DNA of 64,000 bases. Source: [Borrelia] lusitaniae. Lineage in GTDB: Bacteria > Spirochaetota > Spirochaetia > Borreliales > Borreliaceae. The notes beneath the pieces were generated by a model that was given only the letters and a program-made list of their open reading frames with translations, searched no databases and was not told the origin of the DNA. How positions within the stretch are numbered: position 1 is the stretch's first letter; every line of letters starts with the position of its first letter. A program made the position numbers and the translations under genes. Shown one piece after another: positions 47,982-58,072 of the stretch. The DNA lies in NCBI RefSeq assembly GCF_030440365.1, contig NZ_CP124050.1:1-64000 (forward strand), written 5' to 3'.

Positions 47982-48659
47982 ATGTTTAATGAAATTTTAT
48001 GGTTTCTTATGCTAATTACTACTTATTCATTTTTGATTATAATATCCTTTTTTTTTAAAAAAAACGGATTATTTGCATGGGTTACAGTTGCAATTATTAT
48101 AGCAAACATTCAAGTTTTAAAACAAATTACAATATTTGGAATTAATGCTACATTAGGCAATATTATTTATGCATCGTCATACATTGCAACAGACCTTCTC
48201 TCAGAATTTTATGGAAAAAAAACTTCAAAAAAAGCCGTTTATATTGGATTTATTAGCTTTATTGTCTTTGCAGTATTAACAAATGCTCAAATCCACTTTA
48301 TGTCAAATAAAACTCAAGAAAATTTTAAAAGTTTAGAAAACATTTTTTCTTCAATACCAGCTTTACTATTAGCCTCTCTTGCTGCATACATAGTGTCCCA
48401 ATTAAACGATGTATACCTATATCAGTTTATTAAAAAAAAATTTCCTAGGTTTTTATTTTTCAGAACCAATGGATCAACATTAATAAGTAGCTTAATAGAT
48501 ACAATAATTTTTGTAAGCATAGCAACCTATTTTAAAGTATTTCCAAAGCAAGCTTTCTTAGATATAGTAATTTCCACATACTTAATTAAAGGTTTAGCAA
48601 GTATTTTAGGAACACCTTTTATATATTTTGCAAAATATATTATAAAACTTCAAAAATAA
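47982..48659 (+). CDS. VUT/YhhQ family transporter, probable queuosine-precursor importer (BB0050 region)
   Basis: 225 residues with six or seven membrane helices. The family core is clear: ITIFGINATLGNIIYASSYIATDLLSEFYGKK, with Thr-Asp...Glu...Tyr-Gly intact, and GSTLISSLIDTIIFVSIATYF near the C-terminus. YhhQ of E. coli imports queuosine precursors. A salvage role fits this genome, which has queA in the same window and no queuosine-base synthesis genes seen here. AAAAGG precedes the ATG. A diverged paralogue follows 64 bases later. Confidence 0.82.
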   Translation: MFNEILWFLMLITTYSFLIIISFFFKKNGLFAWVTVAIIIANIQVLKQITIFGINATLGNIIYASSYIATDLLSEFYGKKTSKKAVYIGFISFIVFAVLTNAQIHFMSNKTQENFKSLENIFSSIPALLLASLAAYIVSQLNDVYLYQFIKKKFPRFLFFRTNGSTLISSLIDTIIFVSIATYFKVFPKQAFLDIVISTYLIKGLASILGTPFIYFAKYIIKLQK

Positions 48660-48723
48660 AAAAGTTAATTGGCATAAATAAAAAACTTTATCTAAAATAA
48701 TTAATCTGGTAAAATTAAATGTT

Positions 48724-49425
48724 ATGAATAAAGATATGTTTGATTTAAGCTTGTGGACAGGAGCACTTCTTTTTACATATATAACATTAGGGATTCTTTA
48801 CCGATTTTTCGGAAAATCTGGTCTTTTTTGTTTCAATGCAATTGTTTCAACAATATCAAATATTATAATACTAAGCAATTTAAAAGCATTTGGAATGTCC
48901 TTAAATTTATCAGGCATTACTTTTTTATCAGCACTATTTTCTTTAAACTTAATGGTAGAAAAATATAACAAAAAAGAAGCGACCAATTCTGCAATATTGA
49001 GCCTTTTGTTAAACATAACTTTTACAATTATGATTAATTTTATGATATTATTCAATCATAACAAACTAGACACCGCAGATATTCATCTTAAAATATTGTT
49101 CAATAACTTTACATACATTTTAACAATATTGATTGGAACGTATGTGTTTTTTCTATCCCAATATATAAACATCTTACTATATAGCTATTTTAAACAAATA
49201 AAAATAAAATCTTTATGGATCATTCATCCTTTATCAAGGCTAATTTCTGGATATCTGGCTCATTTGCTAGTTTCAATATCTATAAGTACAATATTTAAAT
49301 TCTACCCGGAAACAAAAAATATTGAACATACAAAAGGTTCTCTAATTATTACATTAATAATAATTACAATCGATACCATTTTCTATGTATTTTTAAATTC
49401 TTGGAAAAAAATAAAAGAAATTTAA
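48724..49425 (+). CDS. diverged VUT/YhhQ-family paralogue (BB0051)
   Basis: 233 residues, six or more membrane helices, the same layout as the preceding gene: FCFNAIVSTISNIIILSNLKAFGMSLNLSGITFLSALFSLNLMVEKYNKKEA aligns in pattern with the first paralogue, but the conserved Asp is Asn and the Gly of Tyr-Gly is Asn. The C-terminal segment SRLISGYLAHLLVSISISTIF matches the helix where the other has a conserved Asp. Tandem duplication is the simplest origin. Changed specificity or loss of transport is possible. Its stop shares TTAA with the convergent trmH stop. Confidence 0.65.
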   Translation: MNKDMFDLSLWTGALLFTYITLGILYRFFGKSGLFCFNAIVSTISNIIILSNLKAFGMSLNLSGITFLSALFSLNLMVEKYNKKEATNSAILSLLLNITFTIMINFMILFNHNKLDTADIHLKILFNNFTYILTILIGTYVFFLSQYINILLYSYFKQIKIKSLWIIHPLSRLISGYLAHLLVSISISTIFKFYPETKNIEHTKGSLIITLIIITIDTIFYVFLNSWKKIKEI

Positions 49426-50078
49426 GAATTAATAAGATTTTCAATAAATTGATAATTTTTAACAACTTGTCTATAATATTTTAATCTCAAATTTGACTTT
49501 TCAGAATCATTTAACAAGTAATCAATGCTACTTTTTCTTAAGCGAATCGATAAAGAATACATAACTATCCCAACAGCTACAGAAATATTATAACTTTGAG
49601 TAAATCCATGCATGGGTATTTTTACATATAAATCAGCAGCTTCCAAGACTTGTGAACTAAGTCCTGTTAACTCCGTCCCAAAAAATACCGCCATTTTATT
49701 GTTAATTGGAAAATTTTCAAGATTTATTGATTGTTTATCTAAAGATGTAGCAACTATGCTATATCCATCAGACCTTAATTTATCAATTGCAAACTTAGGA
49801 TTTTTATACTTATTTAAATTTATCCATTGCGAAGATCCTAAAGTAATATCTGGATTTAAAACGTACTTATTCTTGTTATCAATAACATGAATATCACTAA
49901 GTCCTAAAATTTCACCTGTTCTAATAGTCGCACTTGCATTTTGAGACTGAAAAATATCTTCAAGGGCAAATGTTAAATAATTAGTGCGATGACTTAATAC
50001 TTTTTCAATCCTAGCTTTTTTTTCATCTGTAATAAATTTAGACAAAACATCTATTCTTTTTAATACATCATCATCCAT
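49422..50078 (-). CDS. trmH: SpoU/TrmH-family 2'-O-methyltransferase, likely tRNA Gm18 (BB0052)
   Basis: 218 residues. SPOUT motifs: NASATIRTGEILGLSDIHVI (Arg of motif 1), AVFFGTELTGLSSQVLEAAD (motif 2), and VKIPMHGFTQSYNISVAVG (motif 3), with a helical C-terminal extension as in TrmH. It methylates ribose in tRNA, probably G18. Convergent with the VUT paralogue. Confidence 0.87.
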   Translation of the reverse strand: MDDDVLKRIDVLSKFITDEKKARIEKVLSHRTNYLTFALEDIFQSQNASATIRTGEILGLSDIHVIDNKNKYVLNPDITLGSSQWINLNKYKNPKFAIDKLRSDGYSIVATSLDKQSINLENFPINNKMAVFFGTELTGLSSQVLEAADLYVKIPMHGFTQSYNISVAVGIVMYSLSIRLRKSSIDYLLNDSEKSNLRLKYYRQVVKNYQFIENLINS

Positions 50079-50159
50079 AATAAAAATTAAATTTCAAAAA
50101 TAGTAAAGCCATCCTTTAATACATTTCAAATTACAAACTATTTCTTATATAATACAAAA

Positions 50160-50831
50160 ATGGAAGTAAAAATTGAAGAATCCTGGAAAGAAGTTTTAAA
50201 CAATGAGTTTAACAAAGAATACTTTAAAAAACTTGTAAAGTTTGTAAAACATGAATATAAAACAAAAAAAGGGAAAATATTTCCCCCTCCAAAACTTATA
50301 TTTAATGCTTTCAATTCTTTACCATTTAAAGACATAAAAGTGGTAATAATCGGACAAGATCCATATCATGGGAAAAACCAAGCAAATGGACTTGCTTTTT
50401 CTGTAGATTCAAAAATCAAAATTCCACCATCTTTGCAAAACATATTTAAAGAAATAGAAGAAAGTTTAAAAATAAAAACCATCCCAAACGGAGATTTAAA
50501 AAGATGGGCAATTCAAGGTGTATTTCTAATAAATACAATCTTAACAGTCGAAGAAGGCAAACCTTTTTCTCACAAAGCTATTGGGTGGGAAACTTTTACA
50601 GATGAAGTAATAAGAATAATCTCTGAAAATCTGAAAAACATTGTATTTATGCTTTGGGGCAATTCAGCAAGAAGTAAAAAAAAGCTAATTGACCCATCAA
50701 AGCATTTAATTCTTGAAACAAGTCATCCATCTCCATATTCAGCAAATAATGGATTTTTGGGATCAAATCATTTTAGCAATACTTTAAATTACTTAAAAAA
50801 ACACAACAAAAATATAATAAACTTTCAATAA
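50160..50831 (+). CDS. ung: uracil-DNA glycosylase, family 1 (BB0053)
   Basis: 223 residues, the usual Ung length. The water-activating loop [22 protein letters not shown] and the HPSPYS loop ([10 protein letters not shown]) are intact, with [14 protein letters not shown] between them. It removes uracil from DNA. This is the active enzyme; a UDG-like protein without catalytic residues is at 13017-13610. No Shine-Dalgarno is seen, and a TATAAT lies just before the ATG (50148-50153), so the message may be nearly leaderless. Confidence 0.96.
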   Translation: MEVKIEESWKEVLNNEFNKEYFKKLVKFVKHEYKTKKGKIFPPPKLIFNAFNSLPFKDIKVVIIGQDPYHGKNQANGLAFSVDSKIKIPPSLQNIFKEIEESLKIKTIPNGDLKRWAIQGVFLINTILTVEEGKPFSHKAIGWETFTDEVIRIISENLKNIVFMLWGNSARSKKKLIDPSKHLILETSHPSPYSANNGFLGSNHFSNTLNYLKKHNKNIINFQ

Positions 50832-50861
50832 AAATTAATATAAGTTATAATTTAAAATTAT

Positions 50862-50891
50862 TTTACGTAAAGAGTTTTTTCTTTACGTAAA
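50862..50891. terminator. bidirectional terminator between ung and secG
   Basis: TTTACGTAAAGA (50862-50873) pairs over 12 bases with TCTTTACGTAAA (50880-50891) around a 6-base T-rich loop, between the convergent ung and secG genes. One of the strongest hairpins in the window. Confidence 0.75.
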
Positions 50892-50928
50892 TTTACTAAT
50901 AAAATAACCTAACAGCAATCAATTTAAA

Positions 50929-51291
50929 TTATTCTTCTTTCAAAGTTTTTTCTTCAACTTTATCAATATTAGAATCTGATTTATTATTCTCATTATCCCA
51001 GAAAGTTGAACTATTCTCATTTTCAGTCTTTATGTCATTTAGAAAGCTATTATCTGCTCTTCTAGTATTCATAAAAGATAACAAAACTACAAAAATAAAA
51101 AAGAGTGCTATAAAAAATCCAGTAATCCTTACAGCAACATTTGAAGACTTTGCACCAAAAATAGAAGAACTGCCACCTCCAAAAACACCACCTATTCCAT
51201 CACCCTGCTCATCTTGAATTAAAATTAAAAGGATAATAAAAATTGAAACAATAACAAAAAATACAAAAATACAAAATCTAACTAAATCCAA
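50929..51291 (-). CDS. secG: preprotein translocase subunit SecG (BB0054)
   Basis: 120 residues. Two membrane helices (about 6-26 and 52-72) flank the conserved cytosolic loop ILIQDEQGDGIGGVFGGGSS, typical of SecG; the C-terminal 40 residues are acidic and polar. It assists SecYE translocation at the inner membrane. The start is TTG with AGAGGT six bases upstream. It follows tpiA by 15 bases and probably shares the gap-pgk-tpiA transcript. Confidence 0.9.
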   Translation of the reverse strand: MDLVRFCIFVFFVIVSIFIILLILIQDEQGDGIGGVFGGGSSSIFGAKSSNVAVRITGFFIALFFIFVVLLSFMNTRRADNSFLNDIKTENENSSTFWDNENNKSDSNIDKVEEKTLKEE

Positions 51292-51306
51292 AACAAACCT
51301 CTTTAA

Positions 51307-52068
51307 CTAACAAACGTTATTAATTATAGATAAAAAAGATTCAGCCTTTAAAGATGCTCCACCTATTAACGCACCATCAATATTGGGCTCATTTATAAGC
51401 TCTTTTATATTACTTGAATTAACAGAGCCTCCATACTGAATTATAATATTATCTGAAGCAGACTTTGAATAAAGCTTCATAATCTCAAGCCTAATTGCCT
51501 TATGAACCTCTTCTGCTTCCTCTTTAGTTGCGGTTTTACCCGTTCCAATTGCCCAAACAGGTTCATAAGCTAAAATTATTTTTTTAATATCTGATTCAGA
51601 AACACAATTTAAACCCTTTTTAACCTGATTTAAAACAACATCTAAAGTTTTTCCAGAATCTCTCTCATCAAGAGTTTCTCCAACGCAAAGAATTAAGTAC
51701 TTAAAAGAATGCTTAAGTCCTGCAAGAATCTTTTTATTTATTATTTCATCTGTTTCTGCTAAATACAATCTACATTCGGAATGGCCAAGTATAACATATT
51801 CTACTCCAAATTCTAAAAGCATTGAAGGTGAAATTTCGCTTGTCCTTGCTCCACTTTCCATATAAGACATGTTTTGAGCACCAAGAAGAATATTGCTACC
51901 CTTAATACATTCTGAAACCTTAGACAAAGCCGTAAATGGAGGAGTTATCATTATTACAACATTATCTTTTAAATTTTTAACTTCAGCTGCAATTTGTTTT
52001 GCAACAATACAAGCTTCTAAGCTTGTATAATGCATTTTCCAATTTCCCGCTAAAAACGTTTTTCTCAT
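51307..52068 (-). CDS. tpiA: triosephosphate isomerase (BB0055)
   Basis: 253 residues from the ATG at 52068 ([13 protein letters not shown]). The open frame continues to 52212 but that part lies inside pgk in another frame and does not match the family. Catalytic residues: Lys in GNWKM, His in ILGHSECR, Glu in [11 protein letters not shown]; phosphate loop IIQYGGSV and ALIGGASL. It interconverts the triose phosphates. The ATG is one base after the pgk stop. Confidence 0.97.
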   Translation of the reverse strand: MRKTFLAGNWKMHYTSLEACIVAKQIAAEVKNLKDNVVIMITPPFTALSKVSECIKGSNILLGAQNMSYMESGARTSEISPSMLLEFGVEYVILGHSECRLYLAETDEIINKKILAGLKHSFKYLILCVGETLDERDSGKTLDVVLNQVKKGLNCVSESDIKKIILAYEPVWAIGTGKTATKEEAEEVHKAIRLEIMKLYSKSASDNIIIQYGGSVNSSNIKELINEPNIDGALIGGASLKAESFLSIINNVC

Positions 52069-52069
52069 T

Positions 52070-53251
52070 TTACTTCTCCAAAACCTTAATACCTGGCAAA
52101 ATCTTCCCCTCAAGATATTCAAGTGATGCACCTCCACCTGTTGAAACATGGGTGATCTGATCAGACAAATTAAATTTATTAACAGCTGCAACAGAATCTC
52201 CACCACCAACAATAGTTAAGCCTGGGCAAGATGCTACCATTTCAGCAACTTTTGCAGTTCCTTTTGAAAATAAATCAAATTCAAATACACCAAGAGGACC
52301 ATTCCAAATTATAGTTTTGGCAGTTTTTAAAACCTTTTCAATTTCTTTTAAAGTATTGACTCCAATATCCATGCCAATCTTGTTTTCAGGAATATTAAAA
52401 GAATCAATATACTCAGGAGTAGAATTTTTATTAAAATCATCTGCTACAATGTGATCAAGTGGCAAAATTACTTTAACATCCAACTCTTTTGCTTTCTTTA
52501 AAAAAGAAGAAGCTATATTAACATATTCAATCTCTAAAAGAGACTTGCCTATAGAATATCCTTTGGAATGCAAAAAAGTATAAGCCATTCCACCGCCAAT
52601 CACAACTACATTTGACTTTGATAAAAGTGATTCTAGTACTGCAATCTTTGAAGATACCTTAGACCCACCAATAATCGAAACAAATGGCTTTTCAGGACTT
52701 TTTAATACTTCCCCGAGAAATTTGTCTTCTTTTTCCATTAAAAATCCACCAACAGATGGCAAATAATTAGAAACTCCTACTGTTGAAGCATGAGCCCTAT
52801 GAGCTGCACCAAAGGCATCATTTACAAAAACATCTCCATTCTCAGAAAGTTTTTTTGCAAAATTTTTATCGTTTTTCTCTTCTTCTGCATAAAACCTTAC
52901 ATTTTCAAGCAATACAACATCGCCATCCTTCATTTGTAAAGTATTATTTACAATTTCGCTTCCAATGCAATCAGAAAGCATCTTAACATCCTGGTTTAAA
53001 AGCCTTGACAATCTATCGGCAACAGGCTTAAGAGAATATTTAAGATTTCTCTTGCCATCTGGTCTCCCTAAATGACTTACAAGTACAATCTTAGCTCCTC
53101 TTTCTTTTAGATACTCTATTGTGGGCAATGCAGCCTTAATTCTAGTATCATCGCTAATGTTCCCCTCTTTTAGGGGAACATTAAAATCACATCTTACTAA
53201 AGCTCGCTTACCCGCAAAGCCGCTAAAGTCTTTTAATGTTTTTATTGACAT
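52070..53251 (-). CDS. pgk: phosphoglycerate kinase (BB0056)
   Basis: 393 residues. Signatures: [13 protein letters not shown] near the N-terminus, [38 protein letters not shown], and the nucleotide region [10 protein letters not shown] with [14 protein letters not shown]. It makes ATP from 1,3-bisphosphoglycerate. It lies between gap (25 bases upstream) and tpiA (one base), forming a glycolytic operon. Confidence 0.97.
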   Translation of the reverse strand: MSIKTLKDFSGFAGKRALVRCDFNVPLKEGNISDDTRIKAALPTIEYLKERGAKIVLVSHLGRPDGKRNLKYSLKPVADRLSRLLNQDVKMLSDCIGSEIVNNTLQMKDGDVVLLENVRFYAEEEKNDKNFAKKLSENGDVFVNDAFGAAHRAHASTVGVSNYLPSVGGFLMEKEDKFLGEVLKSPEKPFVSIIGGSKVSSKIAVLESLLSKSNVVVIGGGMAYTFLHSKGYSIGKSLLEIEYVNIASSFLKKAKELDVKVILPLDHIVADDFNKNSTPEYIDSFNIPENKIGMDIGVNTLKEIEKVLKTAKTIIWNGPLGVFEFDLFSKGTAKVAEMVASCPGLTIVGGGDSVAAVNKFNLSDQITHVSTGGGASLEYLEGKILPGIKVLEK

Positions 53252-53276
53252 TTTATTACCTTACAAGTATTTCTAC

Positions 53277-54284
53277 TTATTTTACTAATTTTTGAGCAAG
53301 ATCAACCACTCTTGTAGAATATCCAAACTCATTGTCATACCATGACAACACCTTTGCAAATCCATTTTCAAGAACCATTGTCTCAAGACCATCAACAATA
53401 GAAGAATGAGAATTCCCCTTTATATCTGAAGACACAATTGGATCCTCAGTATATCCCAAAATACCTTTAAGCTCGGGTGTTTCTGATGCCTTCCTGAGAG
53501 CAGAATTAATCTCTTCTTTTGTGACATCTTTCTTCTTAAGTTGAACTGTAAGATCAACAATTGAACCTGTTGGCACAGGCACTCTCATTGAAGTCCCATT
53601 CAACTTTCCCTTAAGTTCAGGCAAAACAAGCCCAACCGCTTTTGCAGCACCTGTTGAAGTTGGAATAATAGAAAGTGCAGCAGCCCTTGCTCTCCTAAGA
53701 TCAGAATGAGGAAGATCCAAAATTCTTTGATCATTAGTATAAGCATGAACAGTTGTCATAAGTCCTTGTTCAATTCCAAAAGATTCATGAAGCACTTTTG
53801 CAAGAGGGGCCAAACAATTAGTTGTACATGAAGCATTTGACACAGCCTTTAAATCAGAATTAATATCGTGATCATTTACACCAAGAACTATTGTTTTAAT
53901 CTCGTCTTTAGCAGGAACTGTTAAGATAACTTTCTTAGCACCAGCATGATTTACATGATCAAGATATCCCCCCTTATTGCTAGTTGCTGATGCAAAAACA
54001 CCTGTTGATTCAATTACAACATCAATCCCAAGCTTTGCCCAAGGAAGATTTTTTGGATCTCTCTCAGCAATAATTTTTATTTCTCTTCCATCCACAACAA
54101 TAGCACCATCTCTTGACTCAACTTTTTTATTATATACTCCAAAGGTTGAATCATACTTTAAAAGATGTGCAAGGGTTTTAGGATCTGTTAAATCATTTAT
54201 TGCTACAACATCAATTCCTTTTTCAAAAGCAATCTTAAAAACATTTCTACCAATACGACCAAAACCATTAATAGCCAATTTCAT
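53277..54284 (-). CDS. gap: glyceraldehyde-3-phosphate dehydrogenase (BB0057)
   Basis: 335 residues. The Rossmann start [15 protein letters not shown], catalytic Cys in [41 protein letters not shown], and C-terminal [16 protein letters not shown]. Oxidises G3P with NAD. A strong Shine-Dalgarno (GGAGGAG) precedes the ATG. TTGACA at 54348-54353 (minus) followed 18 bases later by TTTAAT is a possible promoter. First gene of gap-pgk-tpiA-secG. Confidence 0.97.
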   Translation of the reverse strand: MKLAINGFGRIGRNVFKIAFEKGIDVVAINDLTDPKTLAHLLKYDSTFGVYNKKVESRDGAIVVDGREIKIIAERDPKNLPWAKLGIDVVIESTGVFASATSNKGGYLDHVNHAGAKKVILTVPAKDEIKTIVLGVNDHDINSDLKAVSNASCTTNCLAPLAKVLHESFGIEQGLMTTVHAYTNDQRILDLPHSDLRRARAAALSIIPTSTGAAKAVGLVLPELKGKLNGTSMRVPVPTGSIVDLTVQLKKKDVTKEEINSALRKASETPELKGILGYTEDPIVSSDIKGNSHSSIVDGLETMVLENGFAKVLSWYDNEFGYSTRVVDLAQKLVK

Positions 54285-54329
54285 ACAAACTCCTCCGATT
54301 TTTGATTTATTCTTACTAGAATTATTAAA

Positions 54330-54353
54330 TCATAAATTAACAACAAGTGTCAA
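54330..54353 (-). promoter_or_regulatory. gap: possible promoter of the gap-pgk-tpiA cluster
   Basis: On the minus strand TTGACA occupies 54348-54353, just downstream of the preceding gene's stop codon, followed by AT-rich -10 candidates (TATGAT, TTTAAT). Spacing to a perfect -10 is not ideal, so the exact -10 is unsure. Confidence 0.35.
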
Positions 54354-54354
54354 A

Positions 54355-56325
54355 CTATCTTTTTACAAGCACAGTGACTCCCTCTTGAATATAATCCTTT
54401 AAAAAGGTAGAAGACTTTATAATACCTCTAGAAATATAATCACTTATATCCTCAATTAAAATCTCCCCCAAAATATCTGATCTTTTGTAAACAATAAAAC
54501 TAGAATCTCCAATGTCACTGTTTAAAGCACCTTCTTTAAGAATTAAGAAAACATCGCCCTTTAAAACGCCGTTTACTTGACCAAGATTAATAAGAGCATC
54601 GTCATTTTTAATTTGAAGGATCTTTCCTTTTTTGGGCAAATAATCATAAAAATCCTTAGAAAAAGAATTTAAAACATTGCTTAAATAATTAACACCCCCC
54701 ACATCATATGAGAAAGAACCAACTTTAATCCCTGTTTTGCCTGAAAAAATATTCACTAACAAAGTAGCTGTATTTTTCAAAACATCTACCTTAAAATCAA
54801 AAATTAAAAATAAATCCAAATTATTATTTCTTGAATAAGAAAACCCTTCGGAAAAATTACTAATCAGATAGTCTCTATTTTTATTGTAATCAAAATTATA
54901 GTTAACTATTTCTATATTTAAATTACGCTCAAGAACCCTTTCAGCACATCTTAATATCAAATCGTTTGCCCCAAAAAACTTGTTTTCACTTTGAGTAAAA
55001 ATGGCCATTCTATAAACCATTCTGTCATCGTAAAGCTTATTTAAATCAGCAATGCTTTTATATCCGTATTTATAAAATAAAGACTTTCTAACATCAAAAG
55101 ACACAACATCATAAAAATCTAAAATTCTAGAATCAGTAGAATTTCTCTGTTTTACTAAATAAAAAAGCTGCTCATAAGCCATAATATCTAAATTCATAAG
55201 CTTATATATTTTTGAAAGCAAAAACCTAGCGCTATCATTGTCAGGCCAAATATCAACAGCATTTTTTACATTAAATAATGCTTTGTTTAAATTTAAAGAT
55301 TTAAAAGCTTTAAACCCCTCATTTTCATAATGCTTAGAAATTTTAGCATTGGAATCATTTTTCAAAAAATTTCTAAAATTAGATGCAAAAAAACTCTCTT
55401 CAAGAGCAATACTGTAAAATTCTAAATCTTTTTTAAGATTTTTAGCTCGCTCCAAATTTAAAATAGCCTTTTCAATATTCCCAAATTTTAAGTAAGAATA
55501 CCCCAATAAATAATAAAGCTCGTCAGAATCTTTATCACTTAAAATAGCTTTCTTTAATGCTTCTATTGCATCCTCATATTTAAATTCATGCAAATAAACA
55601 AGCGCAAGCAATCGATATGCATCAACAACTCTAAAATCCTTGTAAGAACTTTCAATTAAAGCTAAATAATTTAAAGCATACTTTTCAGCAAGTCCTAAAT
55701 TATTAGCACTAATATAAAATTCGGCTACTCTTTTATGAAAATCTGGAAAAGATAAAAAATTTACTCTGACTTTATTTATCAAATGTCTAATCTTATCATG
55801 CATTCCTAGCCTTTGATAAATATCAATAAGATGTTCAAAAGCACTATAATTATTTTGACTATAATCAAGAATAGATAAATAATAATTAGCAGCAGCTATA
55901 AATAATCCATTTTTTTCAAAAATTGAAGCAAGTCCAACTAAAGCATCAATATTATTTCTCTGCTTAACTAAAACCTCAGAATAGATTTTTTTTGCTTGAT
56001 CAATTTTATCATTTTTTAATAATATATTTGCATAAAGAATTTTATACTCAGTGTCTTCATTAGACATTTTATAAGCTTTCTCTATGAAAAATTGTGCTTG
56101 AGTATATATCTTAAGAGAATAATAAATTGATGCAATAAATTTATAAGCTTCATAATAATTAGGATTAATTTTTATAGCCTCAACAAGCTCATCAATAGCA
56201 TCATAATACCTTTTAGATAAATAATACTCATTAGCCTTTTGATAATGCCCTAATGCTGTAGTTTCGCTGCCTAATAGAAAACTAAAATTAAAAAGGAATA
56301 ACATTAAAAACCAATTAAAATTCAT
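54355..56325 (-). CDS. exported TPR protein with FlgT-like C-terminus (BB0058)
   Basis: 656 residues. Signal peptide about 1-19. At least eight tetratricopeptide repeats (about 22-300; for example HYQKANEYYLSKRYYDAIDE and LYYLLGYSYLKFGNIEKAIL). A middle region (about 310-540) includes TPR-like and mixed alpha/beta parts. The end, KILQIKNDDALINLGQVNGV then LKGDVFLIL, with a final GVTVLVKR, resembles the C-terminal domain of FlgT-type envelope proteins. It overlaps the CorC gene by four bases. A periplasmic scaffold role is inferred. Confidence 0.72.
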   Translation of the reverse strand: MNFNWFLMLFLFNFSFLLGSETTALGHYQKANEYYLSKRYYDAIDELVEAIKINPNYYEAYKFIASIYYSLKIYTQAQFFIEKAYKMSNEDTEYKILYANILLKNDKIDQAKKIYSEVLVKQRNNIDALVGLASIFEKNGLFIAAANYYLSILDYSQNNYSAFEHLIDIYQRLGMHDKIRHLINKVRVNFLSFPDFHKRVAEFYISANNLGLAEKYALNYLALIESSYKDFRVVDAYRLLALVYLHEFKYEDAIEALKKAILSDKDSDELYYLLGYSYLKFGNIEKAILNLERAKNLKKDLEFYSIALEESFFASNFRNFLKNDSNAKISKHYENEGFKAFKSLNLNKALFNVKNAVDIWPDNDSARFLLSKIYKLMNLDIMAYEQLFYLVKQRNSTDSRILDFYDVVSFDVRKSLFYKYGYKSIADLNKLYDDRMVYRMAIFTQSENKFFGANDLILRCAERVLERNLNIEIVNYNFDYNKNRDYLISNFSEGFSYSRNNNLDLFLIFDFKVDVLKNTATLLVNIFSGKTGIKVGSFSYDVGGVNYLSNVLNSFSKDFYDYLPKKGKILQIKNDDALINLGQVNGVLKGDVFLILKEGALNSDIGDSSFIVYKRSDILGEILIEDISDYISRGIIKSSTFLKDYIQEGVTVLVKR

Positions 56326-57101
56326 AAACCTTCCTTCTCGGAAATCTTTATTACCTTAATATTTCTTTGATGCATATTTTTAATCGAAAAAACCAAATTT
56401 TTATATTCCACCTTTTCATTTTTTAAAGGAATCCTCCCAAAAAGATCATAAACAAAACCGCCAAGAGTATCAAAGTCTCCATTTGGCAAATTTAAATTAA
56501 GCTTTTCATTTAAATCCTCTATTAAAATTCTAGCATCACAAAGATAAGACCCATCATCAAGACAAACTATTTCATCAAGCTCATTGTCAAATTCATCTTG
56601 AATATCACCTACTATCTCTTCAAGAATATCTTCAAGAGTTACAAGCCCTGAAACCCCACCGTACTCATCAACTACAATTGCAATATGAACATGATTTTCT
56701 TGAAATTCTTTTAAAAGAGAATCTGTTTTTTTGCTTTCAGGTACAAACATAACCTTTCGCATAATATCTTTTAAATCTATTTCGTAAAAATCTTTTTTAC
56801 ACATATGCAATAGTATGTCTCTTGTATGAATTATTCCAACAATATTGTCAATAGTACCATGATAAACAGGAAATCTTGAATGACTGCTAGATGTTACAAC
56901 CTTTAAAAGCTCATCTTTACTTTTAGCATAATCAACAAATATAACCCCTATCCTAGGAATCATAATCTCTTTTACAATAGTTTCTTTAAGGGCATCAAAA
57001 TTTTTTATCAAAGAAGTTTCAATATTCGACTTATCTTCAAGATCATTTTTTGGGCTTACTTTTTCCTTCTTTTTGTTTTTAAAATTTAAAAATCCCAACA
57101 T
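56322..57101 (-). CDS. tlyC: CBS-domain protein with CorC/HlyC domain (BB0059, TlyC-like)
   Basis: 259 residues, soluble. Two CBS modules (about 40-100 and 105-160: ETIVKEIMIPRIGVIFVDYA, HSRFPVYHGTIDNIVGIIHT, VVDEYGGVSGLVTLEDILEE) and a transporter-associated CorC_HlyC domain at the end (LDDGSYLCDARI...GDFDTLGGFVYDLFG). The membrane DUF21 part of longer relatives is absent. The hemolysin name is historical. Bordered without a gap by ybeY, the same neighbourhood as ybeX-ybeY in E. coli. Confidence 0.88.
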   Translation of the reverse strand: MLGFLNFKNKKKEKVSPKNDLEDKSNIETSLIKNFDALKETIVKEIMIPRIGVIFVDYAKSKDELLKVVTSSSHSRFPVYHGTIDNIVGIIHTRDILLHMCKKDFYEIDLKDIMRKVMFVPESKKTDSLLKEFQENHVHIAIVVDEYGGVSGLVTLEDILEEIVGDIQDEFDNELDEIVCLDDGSYLCDARILIEDLNEKLNLNLPNGDFDTLGGFVYDLFGRIPLKNEKVEYKNLVFSIKNMHQRNIKVIKISEKEGL

Positions 57102-57560
57102 CTAAAATACCCTTTTATTTTTTCTTAAGATATTTTCTTGAAGAATCAACATACCTTCCTTTTGAAAATCATTAGTTTCATGTTTATATCCCATTAAATG
57201 TAAAATCCCATGAATAGTGACACGTTGAAGTTCTTCATAAATTTCAACATTAAACTCTTGAGCACTAAATTTTAAATATTCAAAAGATATTATAAGATCT
57301 CCTTGTATTTTATAATTTATACCATCAACCAAATCTTCATTAAGTTCATTATAATTAAAAGAAAGAACATCGGTTGGCTCGTTTTTATTTCTAAATTTAT
57401 TGTTCAATTTTTGTATATAAATATTATCACAAAGAATAACTGAAAGTTCAAAATTACTAATAGAAAGAGCATTCAAAATAGACAAAATAAAATCATAAAA
57501 AATACTAAGATGTTCAAAATTAATATTTTCTACCAATAAATTTAAATCAGATTTGGACAA
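57102..57560 (-). CDS. ybeY: endoribonuclease YbeY (BB0060)
   Basis: 152 residues. The zinc-binding signature [19 protein letters not shown] has all three His. Also [14 protein letters not shown] and [10 protein letters not shown]. YbeY matures 16S rRNA and takes part in ribosome quality control. The start is TTG with AAGG about 10 bases upstream. The CorC gene starts one base after its stop. Confidence 0.93.
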   Translation of the reverse strand: MSKSDLNLLVENINFEHLSIFYDFILSILNALSISNFELSVILCDNIYIQKLNNKFRNKNEPTDVLSFNYNELNEDLVDGINYKIQGDLIISFEYLKFSAQEFNVEIYEELQRVTIHGILHLMGYKHETNDFQKEGMLILQENILRKNKRVF

Positions 57561-57644
57561 ATTAACTATACCTTAGAATAATCCATACATAACTTACAAA
57601 AATAATTTAATTGTTATAGTAATTAAATTATTTTATTTTACACA

Positions 57645-57998
57645 CTAAAACCCAAAAAAATCCTTAATTATATTTTCAAAAGCATCTTCTTGTAAAAAGC
57701 CAACAGAAACCTTTGGCTTGCCATCAACAGGAATAAAAAGAATAGTTGGAAGACTTTGCACTCCAAGCACAGAAGCAATATCTTGTTCTTTGTCTGTATC
57801 TATTTTGTAAAAATCAATACTATTCTCGTACTTTTTAGAAAGTTTTTCAAAAATTGGAGAAAGCATTTTACATGGACCACACCAATCAGCATAAAAATCA
57901 ATTACTGCAGGCCTCTCGCCTCTAAAACTCCACTCTTTATTATTTTTATAATCAAAAACTTTAGCGATAAAATCTTCTTTGGTTAAAGAAATAGACAT
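57645..57998 (-). CDS. trxA: thioredoxin (BB0061)
   Basis: 117 residues. Active site FYADWCGPCKMLSP with both Cys, the cis-Pro loop SLPTILFI, and GFLQEDAFENIIKDF at the end. General cytosolic disulfide reductase. Short N-terminal extension (about 15 residues) relative to E. coli. Stands alone; the divergent rsmE begins 75 bases away. Confidence 0.95.
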   Translation of the reverse strand: MSISLTKEDFIAKVFDYKNNKEWSFRGERPAVIDFYADWCGPCKMLSPIFEKLSKKYENSIDFYKIDTDKEQDIASVLGVQSLPTILFIPVDGKPKVSVGFLQEDAFENIIKDFFGF

Positions 57999-58072
57999 AT
58001 ATTCTACATAGCCCCCCTATCGACTTAAAATTATATCACAAATACAATATTAATAATAAGGAATTATAAGAA

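Noticed and set aside
52069-52212. N-terminal extension of the tpiA frame by 48 residues
   Set aside because: The extension lies wholly within pgk in another frame, has no similarity to triosephosphate isomerases, and the family start [13 protein letters not shown] at 52068 is one base after the pgk stop.
56322-57101. Hemolysin activity for the TlyC-like protein
   Set aside because: The sequence is a CBS plus CorC_HlyC protein; the hemolysin name is historical and no toxin feature is visible.
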